Below, one piece after another: positions 1 through 11,290 of a stretch of 64,000 bases of DNA. The position numbers and the translations under genes were made by a program. The DNA comes from Acestrorhynchus altus (lineage: Eukaryota > Chordata > Actinopteri > Characiformes > Acestrorhynchidae). Below the pieces are notes generated by a model. That model had not been told where the DNA came from and made no database searches. It saw only the letters and a program-made list of their open reading frames with translations. The stretch covers positions 21,876,187 to 21,940,186 of the forward strand of contig CM067521.1 in the NCBI GenBank assembly GCA_034509495.1. Direction: 5' to 3'. How positions within the stretch are numbered: the first letter of the stretch is position 1; each line of letters opens with the position of its first letter.

Positions 1-150
1 GCCAAACAGGTACTGGTGGCAGATTAGAGGCATGTTGGCATGCTGGCAGTTGTTTTAAACGTTCTCCACTTGTGAATTATTTTCAGTTAATGTCTGAGGT
101 TTAAGGCCCACATGGTGTCACTGGGTACAAGACAGGACTACCCCCTGGAT

Positions 151-205
151 AAGATAAATACTTTATTGAACCTTACAATCCCGAAGGAAAGGGAAATTCA
201 TTACG
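151..205. repeat. LINE 3'-end-like fragment
   Basis: GATAAATACTTTATTGAACC followed by CCCGAAGGAAAGGGAAATTC resembles the frequent fish retroelement tail of the type 'TTTATTGATCCC..GGAAATT'. A better copy is at 18516-18570. The family name was not verified. Confidence 0.4.
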
Positions 206-355
206 AAAAAACAAAAGCAGTATACATGAGGTAAGGAAGGAAGAAAAACACCCAGATTATGTTCCAAGAGGAACATGATTTAGTAGATAAAAACATCCAA
301 GCACTTAAGGCCACATAATCAATACAGACTAAGGGGGATACCGTGTGTGTGTAAA

Positions 356-393
<38 letters not shown>

Positions 394-1616
394 CTGTAAC
401 TCTAGAAGTTTGGGACACTGTGACAAAACAATGAAACAACACCAGCAGAAGATATATAACCGAAATCATCACAGACTGCAGAAACTTCACACTGGACTTC
501 AGACACATTGGATTCTGAGCTGTTGCATGAGTTGAGACTCTACTGAACTGTTAAGGGGAGCGCAAAAACTTCCAGCCCTCTACCACAGTTACCAGCTCAG
601 CAATGTGGGCTATTGTCTTGGCTTTTATACAGGCCAGAACCCAGGTGCAGAGCATTGAGCTTGATTGCCACTCGGGAGGCATGTCACCCCTGTTGGCTGG
701 CAGTGGTATTGCATCCCTTGAACTAGGCCTTACAGAATTTAGCAGTAGCAGTAGGTTTTTTCCTATTTTAATTCAGGAAAAAGGGGAGTCTAGAAGCATG
801 AATGATGAGTGTCAAGTCCTGTCTTGGTCCTGAGATTACTTATCTATATCTATGTCTTGTCTCTTTCTCCACCTATTTTGTCTTTGCCTTAAGATAAGGA
901 AGATTTGGACTTTTTACATGTTGATTTAAAGCCTCCTTTAATACATAGATGTGTAAAGCGAAGCACATTTTAAACCACAAGCAGCTCTGTGCCACATGCA
1001 CAGCATCTTTGTTCTGCTTTTTTGTCTTGTCTTAATTTCCTGTCCCTGACATTGGTCTTGTTCTGTCTCTCCTGCACATGATTTTGTTTTGTCTCTGTTC
1101 TCCTTCTAACTAAAGGCTTATGTAACCCAATGTGAGTAATAATGGTTAGCTGTCATTTTCGTTTTTGTTTTAAAACCACAAATGGATTGAGTCAGTAGAA
1201 TAATCATTTTAGTTTCTTTTAGTTTAGGCTTTGGCTAATGTTCCTCTTCGAATCTAGTATTCTAATATGACTGTCGCAACAGTTGGTGCTTTAAGAATAA
1301 CTCAATGGAACAACTCAAAGAAGTTGTTCTGCAAAGTATTTCATCTTTTAAAGAATCAGACTTTCCTGAATGTTGATGTGGAAAGTAATCAAGGACTGTT
1401 TGGAAAATGCTGCTATTCTGGTATTCTTGAGTAAATGTGGTAAGATAGATGTATGATGAGGGCAAAATGATGAGATTTGGATTTGAACATTCCTAGGACT
1501 TTACTACTGCATCTCAAAAAAACAAAAAACAAACAAACAAAAGAAACAACTAAGGACTGTATGGTTACATCTCATGAAAATCCAGAATCACTACTATATT
1601 TAAATTCAGCTTTGAC
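206..1616. other. Non-coding interval
   Basis: No exon with credible splice sites or known domain was seen. It contains the AT repeat at 358-389 and ordinary AT-rich sequence; open frames are short and unsupported. Confidence 0.5.
358..389. repeat. (AT)n microsatellite
   Basis: About 16 uninterrupted AT units. Confidence 0.95.
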
Positions 1617-1910
1617 TAAATTACATTTACATTTACGGCATTTAGCAGACACCCTTCTCCAGAGCGACTTACAAAAGTGCTTTGCAGTTCACTCAGAATA
1701 TCCTTAGCTAGTAGACGAGGCTGTAATCTAGAGATTCCTCACGCTTGATCCTGTTGAAACAAATGTCTTTATGGAGTTAAATATCCCAAATATATGAGAG
1801 TCTTCAGTCTGTGTTTGAAGACAGCAGGACTCAGTTGTACTGACTCCCAGGAAGTTCATTCCACCGTTTTGGTGCGAACAGGACGGCTGTGAAATTCTTA
1901 GGGGTGCACC
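1617..1910 (-). repeat. L2-like LINE/SINE-associated repeat
   Basis: It starts with ACATTTACATTTACGGCATT and AGCAGACACCCTTCTCCAGA followed by GCGACTTACAA, the reverse complement of a tail that recurs in many fish retroelements and is seen again at 25790-25825 and 45430-45490. The part to about 1910 matches a commonly associated body sequence, from memory only. Confidence 0.5.
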
Positions 1911-2514
1911 TACTTTCTTCCGTTGGTTTGTGACATTAATGGCTGTATATTGAGTTATTTTGAGGGAAGAATAAATTTACACTGTTATATAAGCTACTTT
2001 TAATTGTGTAAAAGTGTAATTTTTTCAGTGTTGTCCCATCAATTCTTTTTTCTTTTTATTTTTTATGATGGTATGTGCAGGAACATTTTGACAGCATTTT
2101 GGCACCCCCTGGTGGTTGATTTGGAGAGGCCAGTTGGGTAACATTCTTTATATTGGTTGTTAATGATCAGGTGGGGTGTTACGTGAGTCTGGGATTTGCA
2201 CATGAGGTGTGTCGACATTCACAAATGTCATACAAGGTCTGAAACTCACCTGTGATGAAGAGCTTAACCTTCTCACAGTGCGGCTGGGTCCTCAATCATC
2301 AGAGCAGATTAAGAGAATTAGAGCGGTTCATGTTAATGATTGTGCTGCTGGGCTTAGGATGGCATGGATGCGTCTTGAGGAGAGCGCTGTCACCTGAAAA
2401 TAATTGGAAAAGGCCTCTGTTGGACAAACTGACAAATTTCTAAGGTTTGCCACAAGGATCCCCAAACTGGAGAGAGCTTTATGATTTGTTAAAGGAGGTG
2501 AAGGGAGGTAGCTA

Positions 2515-3180
2515 AAAATAAACAACTGAGATAATGTGGTTGCAGAACTCGGGGTGTGGCTGTGTTCACATTTGACCAATTACATTTAAACTCATGTTAA
2601 ATTGGAGTCAGCACACACCTGACTCACCAAAGTGCCTCTGATAAAGTTCAGCTGTTCTAGTAGGTTTGTCCTGACATTTTGTAGCCACATCATCCAGCAC
2701 AAGCCATGTTCACAAAGAGCTGCCAGAGCATCAGAGGATCTGATTATTCAAAGATATCAGCTGTGGGTGAGGACCACAAAAGAATTTCCAATTCATTAAA
2801 ATATAGTATGGAACACTGTGAAGACTCACAACAGCCATATTGGCCAAGAACAGACGTCCGTCCAAAATTGATCAGAGAGGCTGCCAAGAGGCCGACAGCA
2901 ACAATGAAGGAGGTGCAATAAGTACTGGCTGTGCAGTACATGTGACAATCTCCTGTCTTCATATGTCTGGGCTATGGGTAGGTGGTGACAGAAGCCTCAT
3001 CTAGAAAAACATCCAAGCTCATTTAATTTGCAAAGTTGTACCTGAAATCTCCCAAACACATGTGGGAAAATGTTTTATGGTCCGATCAAACCAAGGTTTA
3101 ACTTTTTGGACATACTTCCAAAAGGTATATTAGGAACACCGTAAGAAAGAACACCATAAAGCATGTCAGAATTGGGATCT
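2515..3180 (+). mobile_element. Tc1-like transposon remnant
   Basis: The stretch corresponds to the reverse complement of about 60360-60830, inside the Tc1 copy at 59624-60951. Shared landmarks are the 'acaactgagataatgtggtt' side region, the 'tcatccagcacaagcca' segment and the 'ttttggacatacttcc' segment. It reads part of a helix-turn-helix domain (2706-2921, with CQSIRGSDYSKIS and a following KLIREAAKRPTATMKEVQ) and VLWSDQTKV, the region of the first catalytic Asp. It is broken by stops, lacks the C-terminal half and both ends, and cannot be active. Confidence 0.75.
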
Positions 3181-4548
3181 TGTCGTGACAACCTAAGCCC
3201 AGTCAACCTAATTAATTTACACCCACTCTGCCAACCAAACTGCCCACTCTGGAGCTGGAGGTGCGTGCTGCAAAATTAAAGAAATCTAAATTTAAACCAA
3301 ATTTAACATGCATACAAATTCTTCAAATTCCCTGAGACACATTTCCCCCCCAGACTGAAACCACGAGCATGTTTGGGCGCCGGATTAAATGATGCTTGTA
3401 ACGTTCACAGACTCTGACTTTTGATTTTTCTCCACTACGTAGGGATCAGGGGGCGATTTGAAACGCGCGCCTCTCTCCCCCGAGCCTAGAGGAGCCCCAG
3501 GAGAGCACATCTCTCCTAGAAAGATTAGAAAGGGTTAACTGAGAAAACAACTACTCCAAGACAACTGAAAAAGAGCTTATAATCTAATACTATAAGATAG
3601 AAATTGTGACATCACAGATTGTGAGCACAGAATCAACATGTCTGTCCTCAGTTCCTGATTGATCTCTGTGTCATTCCATGGTGATGTCATCAATCAAGGT
3701 GTCTATATCAAGATTTCTGTCCCTCACTGCCTCTGGCAGGATTCAGACACTAAAGTGAGTTCTTTGTTCTTACATTTAGCCTGCCATTAATTACATCCAT
3801 CTCATCTACAGCGGAGAGAACAGAATCTGCAACACTGACTCTTCTATATACAGACCAGGCAAGTACCATTTAATTATGACCACTGCATCACAGTTAACAT
3901 TACTGGTTGCAGTCACATCTAAATCAGCTAACCTAGACTACAACTATATTTCATTTGTAACTAGCAAGCAGGTTTTGTTGAAGGTTGGGCTCCTATCCAC
4001 CTAACATAAATCATATAACGCTTTTGAAGTAAGCTTAAAGGCCAATGACCTTAAATATCATTTGAAGAAAATAACGGATAAACGTGGGATGAAAAGTATT
4101 GAGGATCCGTAGTGAAGGAGAGGGAGATGATGAAGCGGCAATTTCAAAACACTTCCTGGTGGGGGAAAAATGAAGAGGCCAGAAACGCTGACAATAAGCA
4201 GCTGCATGACAGTAAGTGTCTGACTGCTCTCCCGCCCCGTTCTCAGAGTTGCCGGTTGGGCACCGCTCACCCGCACCCTATTCAGCAATAAGCGGTTCAG
4301 AAAATGGAATGAATGTAATTTGTTTGCAGTTATGAGAAAGATTTCTTGTTAAATACATATGTATACATATTTGTGCCTCAATGAACAATTAATCAAAGCA
4401 AACATGGACCTACAGGGTGATTTAGCTCTAATCGGGACATTTTTGCACAGGAAGCCTGTTTTGGAACTGCTTAACTCTAATCGTGGATTGGACATTTGAG
4501 GATTGGATTTCGAGCACATGCCACCACAGCCTACAATAAATAAAACCT
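3181..4548. other. Non-coding interval
   Basis: No gene is supported. Around 3600-3860 there are two stretches ending in possible splice donors (ACTAAAGTGAGT near 3755 and CAGGCAAGTACC near 3860), which could belong to non-coding first exons, but no coding exon follows. Confidence 0.4.
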
Positions 4549-4634
4549 AGGCTTCCCACATTAGGCCTTAGTGTAATTCACCCTCTATATACTGTGTAAC
4601 GGTAATATTCTGAAAGTTCTTTTGATTTCCACAG
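4549..4634 (+). repeat. Direct repeat copy A (pair with 5093-5205)
   Basis: The 'gcttcccacattag' to 'gtaattcaccctctata' to 'actgtgta..ggtaatat' to 'atttccacag' block recurs at 5093-5205 with insertions and substitutions. Nature unknown. Confidence 0.7.
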
Positions 4635-5092
4635 AACTCAATGTGAGAATACAAAATTTTGAAATCAAGGCAACTGTGAAGCAAGTTCAAAGAGATGTTG
4701 GAGAAATATGACAGAAACTGTGAATTGTGTAAGGAGAGATTGCAGATTAACATGAAAGAAAAAAAACTGAGAGGTGTTTGGGATTCAGCTAGAAACATGC
4801 ATGCTGTGTTGTGGCCAGTGTTTTTACCAAGCTGTTTTCCCAGGTCCACATGACCGACCTGTAAACAGACTTGTTAAAAAGAGTGTTTTTCTTATCAAAA
4901 ATTAAATTTATGTGTGGACGAGAGGCCGATACACAGACTTAAACCTCCGTTTTTAAAAATATGTGGCCTTATGATTTCCACAATGATGCATTATTATGAC
5001 AAATATTTGCTTAACGAAAAAACGATAAGAAAAGGAGAAAACAACACGTATAATTGTGAATAGGAGAAAAAAAAATTATCACATTCCAAAAA

Positions 5093-5205
5093 ATTAAGCC
5101 TATGCTTCCCACATTAGCCATTGTTCCACCATAGTAATTCACCCTCTATACAGTATACTGTGTATCGGTAATATCCTGAAAATCTTTTTTTATTTCCACA
5201 GTGCC
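5093..5205 (+). repeat. Direct repeat copy B (pair with 4549-4634)
   Basis: Second copy, longer by about 25 bases because of an added segment after 'cattag'. Both copies end in TTTCCACAG, which looks like a splice acceptor, but no coding follows. Confidence 0.7.
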
Positions 5206-5434
5206 CCAGTCATTACCAGATAGAAGCTGTGAGAGGAACATGGCCATGGATGAAGTGTATTTAATTGTATTGTGGATGTTTTGTTTCACTTTTTATTTAA
5301 TTGTGAGCTACATTTTTCTTTTCTTTTTCTTATGTCTCATAAGAATACATTGAACAGTGTCTGGAAATTTTTGTCACAAAATTCAAACGTCTAGAAATCA
5401 CACTTTTTGAGCTACAAAATCCATAAATCACAAA

Positions 5435-5830
5435 GCAGCTTTAGAGAAATCCTCCCATAAGGAGACTGGGAGGAAGAAACCTTGGGAGGAACCCATCCAT
5501 CTCTGGTCCACACCAGAGCGCACAGACATCAAGCTCAAAGAGGAGTAATGTAAAAAAGAGTTAAAGCTGAAAGTGAGAGCAGGCCGTGATTGGGTCACAA
5601 TGAGGTCTGAGAGAATGTGAGTGAGTGAAGATAATGAGCCAGTGTTCATGGCTTAGTTCATGCAGGTTAAACAGTCGTAAGCTGGCAGTTGAGTCTCTAA
5701 TGTGGGATGAGTGAGCCAGTGCAATGATCCCAATGAGGACAGCAGGGTGGTGGGGAGCCGGTTCGGGCGATCTCGGGCCAGATCAGTCGGGATAGGGTAT
5801 CTCAGCATATGGGGAACAGAGAGAAAGAAG
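5435..5830. repeat. Interspersed repeat next to the Polinton-like element
   Basis: AAGGAGACTGGGAGGAAGAA followed by ACCTTGGGAGGAACCCATCC is a phrase I recognise as a widespread fish interspersed repeat (class unverified). It runs to the outer edge of the left inverted repeat at 5831. Confidence 0.45.
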
Positions 5831-5978
5831 AGAGAGGTAATCAAAGGCAGAGAGAATTGAATTTGCCGACATCAGTATTGTGCTTACATAACACATCGTA
5901 TCTGCATCGATTCATCTATGTAAGCTGCTAACGTAGTTGGGTGCTATGGTTTAAGGAAACGCTGAGGAAGTGAATTAG
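5831..5978 (+). repeat. Left 148-bp terminal inverted repeat
   Basis: Begins AGAGAGGTAATC and ends GAGGAAGTGAATTAG. It pairs with 9596-9743 over its full length with a single C/T difference near position 5910. Confidence 0.9.
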
Positions 5979-6677
5979 AAATAGCAGAAAGACTGTCTAA
6001 CAGGGTAAACACAACACAGACTGGGTTCCAACTAACAGAGGTTGAAATCACACATTTAAAGATAAAGCCTCATATCTCAAGCAGCACAGCACAGAATGAC
6101 TGGTCTTAGGAGTGTTTTCAGCAATACTTAGGTTGACTGGTCCATCCAGGTTATCATGCTCTGTCTTGATCAGCCTAGCACATTTGCTAAACCCAATAGA
6201 ACAGGATCATACTTTTTATATACATACTCTATATATGAGCTGAGCACCATGATATTCATCACCTAACGGTGGTCCTGATCCAGTATGGTTAATGTCACAG
6301 CCCTATCTGTGTTCCTCTGAATCACACATAGGAGATACCCTATTTTCACACAGACATCCTCAAGATGCACCCCAAAATCCCAATCCTGCATATAGGGGTT
6401 GAGTGGAAGGTAGTTGAGAGGTGTTTTTGTGTGTGATTCCGCCTTCGACCACCATATTCTCCTAACATATTACAAATGGATATGATTTAATATCTATTTC
6501 ACTTGATTCACTTAATTCAATCACATGATTTTCCCGCAATTTTATAAAAAAAGATGTCAACTAATTGGAGAATGATTTCTCTAAGTTGATCTTCCCATCA
6601 CCGCTGTATGAAATTGTGTACTTTAGTATTTAAGAGACAGTGTTTGATGAGTGAAGGTCAGCGAATCTAATAAGATA

Positions 6678-6875
6678 ATGAAGAACATTCCTGAAGCCCC
6701 TAAGAAGCTGCTGGTGACCTTCAGAGAACAGCTTTCTTTACGTCTGAAGGAGCTGACAAGAAACACATGTGTCTCTCCAACTCTGTTTTCTTTTTTGATG
6801 TATGTTTCACGAAGAACTGTGTATCATTTATTCGGGGACAAAGGAGAATTCTTGAAGTACACGAATCATGTCTGA
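6678..6875 (+). CDS. Small unrecognised frame inside the Polinton-like element
   Basis: 65 codons from ATG, encoding a Lys/Arg-rich start (KNIPEAPKKLLVTFREQLSL), then hydrophobic segments and RRTVYHLFGDKGEF. I recognise no domain. An AATAAA at 7193-7198 lies about 320 bp downstream, so a short transcript is conceivable. It may equally be a chance frame. Confidence 0.25.
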   Translation: MKNIPEAPKKLLVTFREQLSLRLKELTRNTCVSPTLFSFLMYVSRRTVYHLFGDKGEFLKYTNHV

Positions 6876-8679
6876 ACTGATTGTTTTGGTCCATTTTAAG
6901 AGATGTACTGTTCTACTTTACTTATGAGATACGAAATGTTATACTGTGTATGATGAAATTTCAACTGTCATGAAACAGATGTTAAACAAGGATGATCACA
7001 GTTTCACCCTGACACCGATAAAGGGAGAGAATTTGGTAAATACAATGTGACTCATTCTCAGATGTCTTGTAAATGAGAACGAACTGGATGTTCAAATATT
7101 TTTTACAAGGAAAGATTTTCAAACATTTGTGAATGAATATTTTGTTGTAATTGACAGACCGATCTCTGTCATGAAATAATTGTTGATCCTTAAATAAAAT
7201 GTCTTTTTACTTGTAATTACTTTGTGTTTGTGTGTGTTTTTTAACAGCTATTTTATTGCCTGGTTATTAACTCAGTGGGGGTGAAGGATGTGTGATTGAT
7301 AAGGTAAACCTTAAAAGAACTTAAAGATGGTTGTTATCTGATCATAGTTTAGTATAAATATACAAGCCCGCCACTAGACAACTCAGGCTGTGTAACGCCA
7401 CGACATGAGGTAGGGGCGGACGACACGCTTGGGTTGTATTTACGACAGGAAGACAACACTCAAGCATTTGTGCAAATACGAGGTGTAATATAGCTACAAA
7501 ACCACAAAGACTGACCAGGATCTAACAAAGACAAGGTAATTTATATACACACAATAACATTGGACATGGCTGGGACATGATGGGGGCAGGGGGTGCCAAA
7601 TGGAAATAACAGCTGGAATGGGAGGAGATATGACATGTGCCTGTGCCACATGGGAAGGTGTAAACAAAACAGACAGACCACAGGGACGAGACAGATACGT
7701 GACAGGCTGACACAAACGTCAAAACAAAGCTATGCTAGAAATGCAACTTGGAACACAAAGAGCGACCCATCTTAGTGGGTTGTCCAACTATTTGCTGACT
7801 GTACAATGTCAAGACTGTCTAAGGTTATGTCGGTCCCAATACTGTTCTGATAAACATAAAGAAGTTATCGGAACAGATTTGCATTGTGCAAAACTAGGTT
7901 TCGAAATCTTAGCTCCAGTCTCATATTACCCGACTTTATTAAGGATAGATGAGATCCGCAGTCATCAGTGTGTACCCCTGCATATAGTCTCGTCTGTCGA
8001 TTGTCAAACTCAGTCTGTTGTTTTTCCTGAAGCCAAAATGAGTGAATGAAATTCACATATAATGTGACATATAAAATGAAATGGTTTGGCAGGATATTAA
8101 ATAGCATCAACACAGGGAGTTATACATTTCCTGTAAGGAAAGTGTTGGAAATTAAAAGGATTTTTATCAACAATCCCACGAAAGTGCTTTCGCTTTTGGT
8201 AGGGCCCAAGGAACAGATTGTCTTGGGTGCAAATACAACGCCCCGCTGGTACACTGAAAGTCTTCATACACACTCTTGCTATCGGGTATTTGGCGGTGGC
8301 GTAAAGCAGAGCCTGTGTGTCCCAGCTTCACAGTGGGAGATATGACACTTTTTTCACAAAACAGATAAGAGCGATTTAAGAACGTAATCCTGTTTTTCTT
8401 CTTTCATTAAACAAAATTCATCTTTACATCATACCATTTTAATTTTTAAATCAACTCCGTCCAGTAAAAGATTATCTTGAAAAAAAAAATAGAGTGAATA
8501 TGTCCAATCAGATCAAATGTTTGCTTTCACTGCTAAAAAAGGGCTCTGGATTTCAACTAATATTTTGACCTTGAGTAAGCCATCACATCCATGTCCGGCA
8601 TGTTTGTGAAACAGTCCTGCTGAAAATTGTGTCTGCAGCAGTTCCTGCTATAATTCAAAAGACATTCCATTATAGATCT

Positions 8680-8910
8680 TTACAGGTATGTATTGTTTGA
8701 CTGCCTGATGAGACGATCTCCAAGCATAACATCCACTTGTGAAAATAAACCCACTATAGGACAGTTTACAACTCCTACCTTAGCATCATTGGCCATGTTG
8801 GTTCCATTAGGGTTTATGATTTTACACCTTGGATGAAGAAAGGTGTTCAAGTCTAGGTAATCCTCACTGTTGCCAGCTATGAAAAATTTAAACGGACCAT
8901 TATCAGTCAA
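8680..8910 (-). pseudogene. Capsid-type protein fragment (F54H12.2-like family)
   Basis: About 75 codons contain GNSEDYLDLNTFLHPRCKI, INPNGTNMANDAKVG and VGLFSQVDVMLG..SNNTY. This order matches the N-terminal third of proteins annotated in fish as 'F54H12.2-like', found with Maverick/Polinton- or adintovirus-type genes. The full family protein is several hundred residues; here the frame ends in a stop and the rest is not recognisable, so the copy is dead. It lies 3' of the other capsid-type fragment on the same strand. Confidence 0.6.
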
Positions 8911-9112
8911 GTTGCTTTTGTTATTACGGGGTGTCTCCCTGGTGGTCTTCTTGCGTTGTTGTAGGCAATTGCAACAAGTTCTGACCCTTCCTGTTTTTGA
9001 GAACTTGTCCTGGTAATTATGTCACGATAGCGGCCCTCTTTTATAATCGTACAGCCATCCTAAATGTGATTTGAAAATACCTTCCAAACCTGCACCCACC
9101 TAGTTGGTGATC

Positions 9113-9370
9113 CTAAACCCTGAAGTCCATTCCTGTGTTTAGAGGTCCACATACACTTGCGGGTCTGAGTAACAGAAAGTGAAAGTGAAGTGATGTTTTG
9201 CAACCAAATTTTTCGTAGAGAAATGGAATATGTTTATCCTGGTCTGATTTCACCTCTATGACTATATCGCTTATAAGACTCTTACTCACAGGTACGTAGG
9301 TTCGTGGCTTGTCATAGGTTAATGTGATGATTTCATTGTTCTTCTCTGTTATATGTACACATCTTAGCAA
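9113..9370 (-). pseudogene. C-terminal fragment of a second capsid-type protein
   Basis: The frame reads YDKPRTYVPVSKSLISDIVI, IEVKSDQDKHIPFLYEKFG and a final hydrophobic LHFHFL. I associate the pattern 'Pro-x-Tyr-Val-Pro-Val', 'Ile-Glu-Val-Lys-Ser-Asp' and 'Leu-His-Phe' with the C-terminus of a jelly-roll-like structural protein of the same elements. The N-terminal part is absent and the true end is blurred by read-through. The assignment to penton or another capsid role is inference. Confidence 0.5.
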
Positions 9371-9595
9371 AAAGGTACAAGTCTATCTCTGACCCCTTGA
9401 TATTCAATCATATCTGTGTAGACAAACATTGTGTAAAATCTCATACCTGAAATTCATGTGATTGAATTAAGAGTGAATTATGGTAGCCATAGATATTACA
9501 AATCATGTGCATTGTAATATGCTCTCGGAATTCAAAGGTTAAAGGTTAGCCATACACTTGCGAGCAGAACGCAGAGAACTCAACACAGGCTAGTG

Positions 9596-9743
9596 CTAAT
9601 TCACTTCCTCAGCGTTTCCTTAAACCATAGCACCCAACTACGTTAGCAGCTTACATAGATGGATCGATGCAGATACGATGTGTTATGTAAGCACAATACT
9701 GATGTCGGCAAATTCAATTCTCTCTGCCTTTGATTACCTCTCT
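9596..9743 (-). repeat. Right 148-bp terminal inverted repeat
   Basis: Reverse complement of the left arm. Near identity means both arms are young or have been kept the same by gene conversion. Confidence 0.9.
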
Positions 9744-9776
9744 TAGATAATAATCTGTTCATTACCTCGTTGAGAT

Positions 9777-10180
9777 AATAATCTGTTAGAGTTAAATAAA
9801 TTGACTCTGGAACATCCCCTAACTGAACCTGCTTGGGGACGGCTCACTAAAAAAAATATTTCTCTTGGATGCTTGACGGCCTCTAATGTTCACAACACAT
9901 AACACACACTGAAGCCTTTTGTTTCATGAGCAGCAAAGTAGCACCTGCTCAGCACCAGGTGCCACCTAGTGGCTATGAGGAGGAACTGCTGCCTACATTC
10001 TATTTTTGTTTTATTTTTAATATGTTTGTAAAGATTCAAACAAACTTCTCACTTTGTCATCGTGGAGTTTTGTGTGTGGAGTTTAGAAAGGAATATGAAT
10101 TGAATTCATTTTGGAAAAAGGCTGTAACATCACAAAGTGAGAAAAAAAAGAGAAAAATCAAAAGTCAGAGTGAATTTTGG
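9777..10180 (+). repeat. ~380-400-bp direct repeat, copy 1
   Basis: Starts ATAATCTGTTAGAGTTAAAT, includes GCCACCTAGTGGCT and runs to AAAAGTCAGAGT. The copy at 14060-14440 is near identical with small indels. It begins right outside the Polinton-like element. LTR hallmarks (TG..CA ends, primer site) were not seen. Confidence 0.85.
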
Positions 10181-10385
10181 TTTTGGGATACATTTATTTT
10201 ATTTTGGGGCAGACACGTTTAGTTTTAGGGTGGATTGTTTGGTTGTCAGAGCGGGTTAGGTGGGATTTAGGGTGGCTTAGGTTTATTCAAATGCTGCTGC
10301 GGGGGTTTTCTTGGTTTTATCGGTGGATTTAAGGTGTTTTTGTTTTAGGGTTAGTTTTAATTGTAGCTTTGTTAGGAGGTTTCGA

Positions 10386-10600
10386 GAGGGGGGTGGTGTT
10401 GGGGGGTTGTACTCTTCCTCTGAGCCCCAGAGCCCGGGATACCCCTCTCCGTCCCCCGCATGGAGAGAACCCCGCGGTCCACCTTAAACAGGCCGCCGGC
10501 CTTTCCGTCCTATTGTGTGGTGAGCTCCCCGCCACGGGTCCGGTCGGTCCGAGCCAGGAGTAGGAGGAGGAAAGCGGGCTGTTCGGTTTGAACGCAGTGT
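10386..10600. other. GC-rich block
   Basis: A stretch rich in CpG (AGAGCCCGGGATACCCCTCT, CCCCGCGG, GGCCGCCGGCC, GGTCCGGTCGGTCCGAG) in otherwise AT-rich DNA. It could be a captured promoter or first exon, or part of a repeat. No open frame in it has a recognised domain. Confidence 0.5.
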
Positions 10601-10785
10601 TTGGGCGGAAGACGCTCTGGCCTGTGGGGTGTAACAGTGTGTGTTTGTCCCTCTCCGCTCAAGTTGACCTGGCCACGCCCTTTGACCTTTAATACCCTAA
10701 GCGTTGTAAATAGAAGAGGAAAGGAAAGACTGGACTTTCCTGTGCATGAGAGTAGCACAACACAGCATAGAGTGAATTTTCTCTA

Positions 10786-10825
<40 letters not shown>

Positions 10826-10827
10826 GC

Positions 10828-10892
<65 letters not shown>
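10786..10892. repeat. (CA)n microsatellite
   Basis: About 50 CA units with a few CG and AA interruptions. Open frames on both strands here are by-products of the repeat. Confidence 0.97.
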
Positions 10893-10895
<3 letters not shown>

Positions 10896-11290
10896 CTGTG
10901 AGAAGAAAAGCACACCATTCTAGTTTAACTGGTAGCTGCACCTCCACTAACTCCATTAAGTCCATTAAGCTGTATTAATTTAAAACACTCTACAAAACAG
11001 AACTACCTCAATAACCCTCACAATCTTACTCTCAGTAATAAAATACATGTTACCTAACAGATTCAAAGTATTATAAGTGCTTGAACAACTTTAGAACAGT
11101 GTTATGAAGAGCACAGTAAACACCTCAGTGATATTAAACACGAACTGAGGAGAGAAAAGCCTGTGCTGATTCTAAGAACTCAAATTAAGAATTCAAAGTA
11201 AGGGTCTGTTTCACAGTTCAGCTTATACACAATATTTCACTATGAAATTGTCCACAAAAATCACAAATATAAATTAAATAAAACCAAGAA

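Larger units (their letters stand above)
5831..9743. mobile_element. Polinton/Maverick-like element, internally deleted
   Basis: Two 148-bp arms, 5831-5978 and 9596-9743, are inverted copies of each other with one mismatch that I can find, and the outer ends read AG..CT. Long inverted repeats with AG ends are typical of Maverick/Polinton self-replicating elements. The minus-strand half (8680-9370) carries fragments of two capsid-type proteins that accompany such elements and related adintoviruses. At 3.9 kb it is far shorter than a full Polinton (15-20 kb), with no polymerase, integrase, protease or packaging ATPase frame recognised. No clear 6-bp target duplication is seen at the proposed ends, so the exact boundaries are uncertain. 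Confidence 0.6.

Noticed and set aside
7494..7775. Overlapping frames on both strands
   Set aside because: No domain or splice support; the DNA looks like repeat sequence within the Polinton-like element.
9777..10180. LTR of a retrovirus-like element (paired with 14060-14440)
   Set aside because: No TG..CA ends, primer-binding site, polypurine tract or gag-pol frames between the copies.
10689..10918. Open frames made of Cys-Val or Thr-His repeats
   Set aside because: They are translations of the (CA)n microsatellite.
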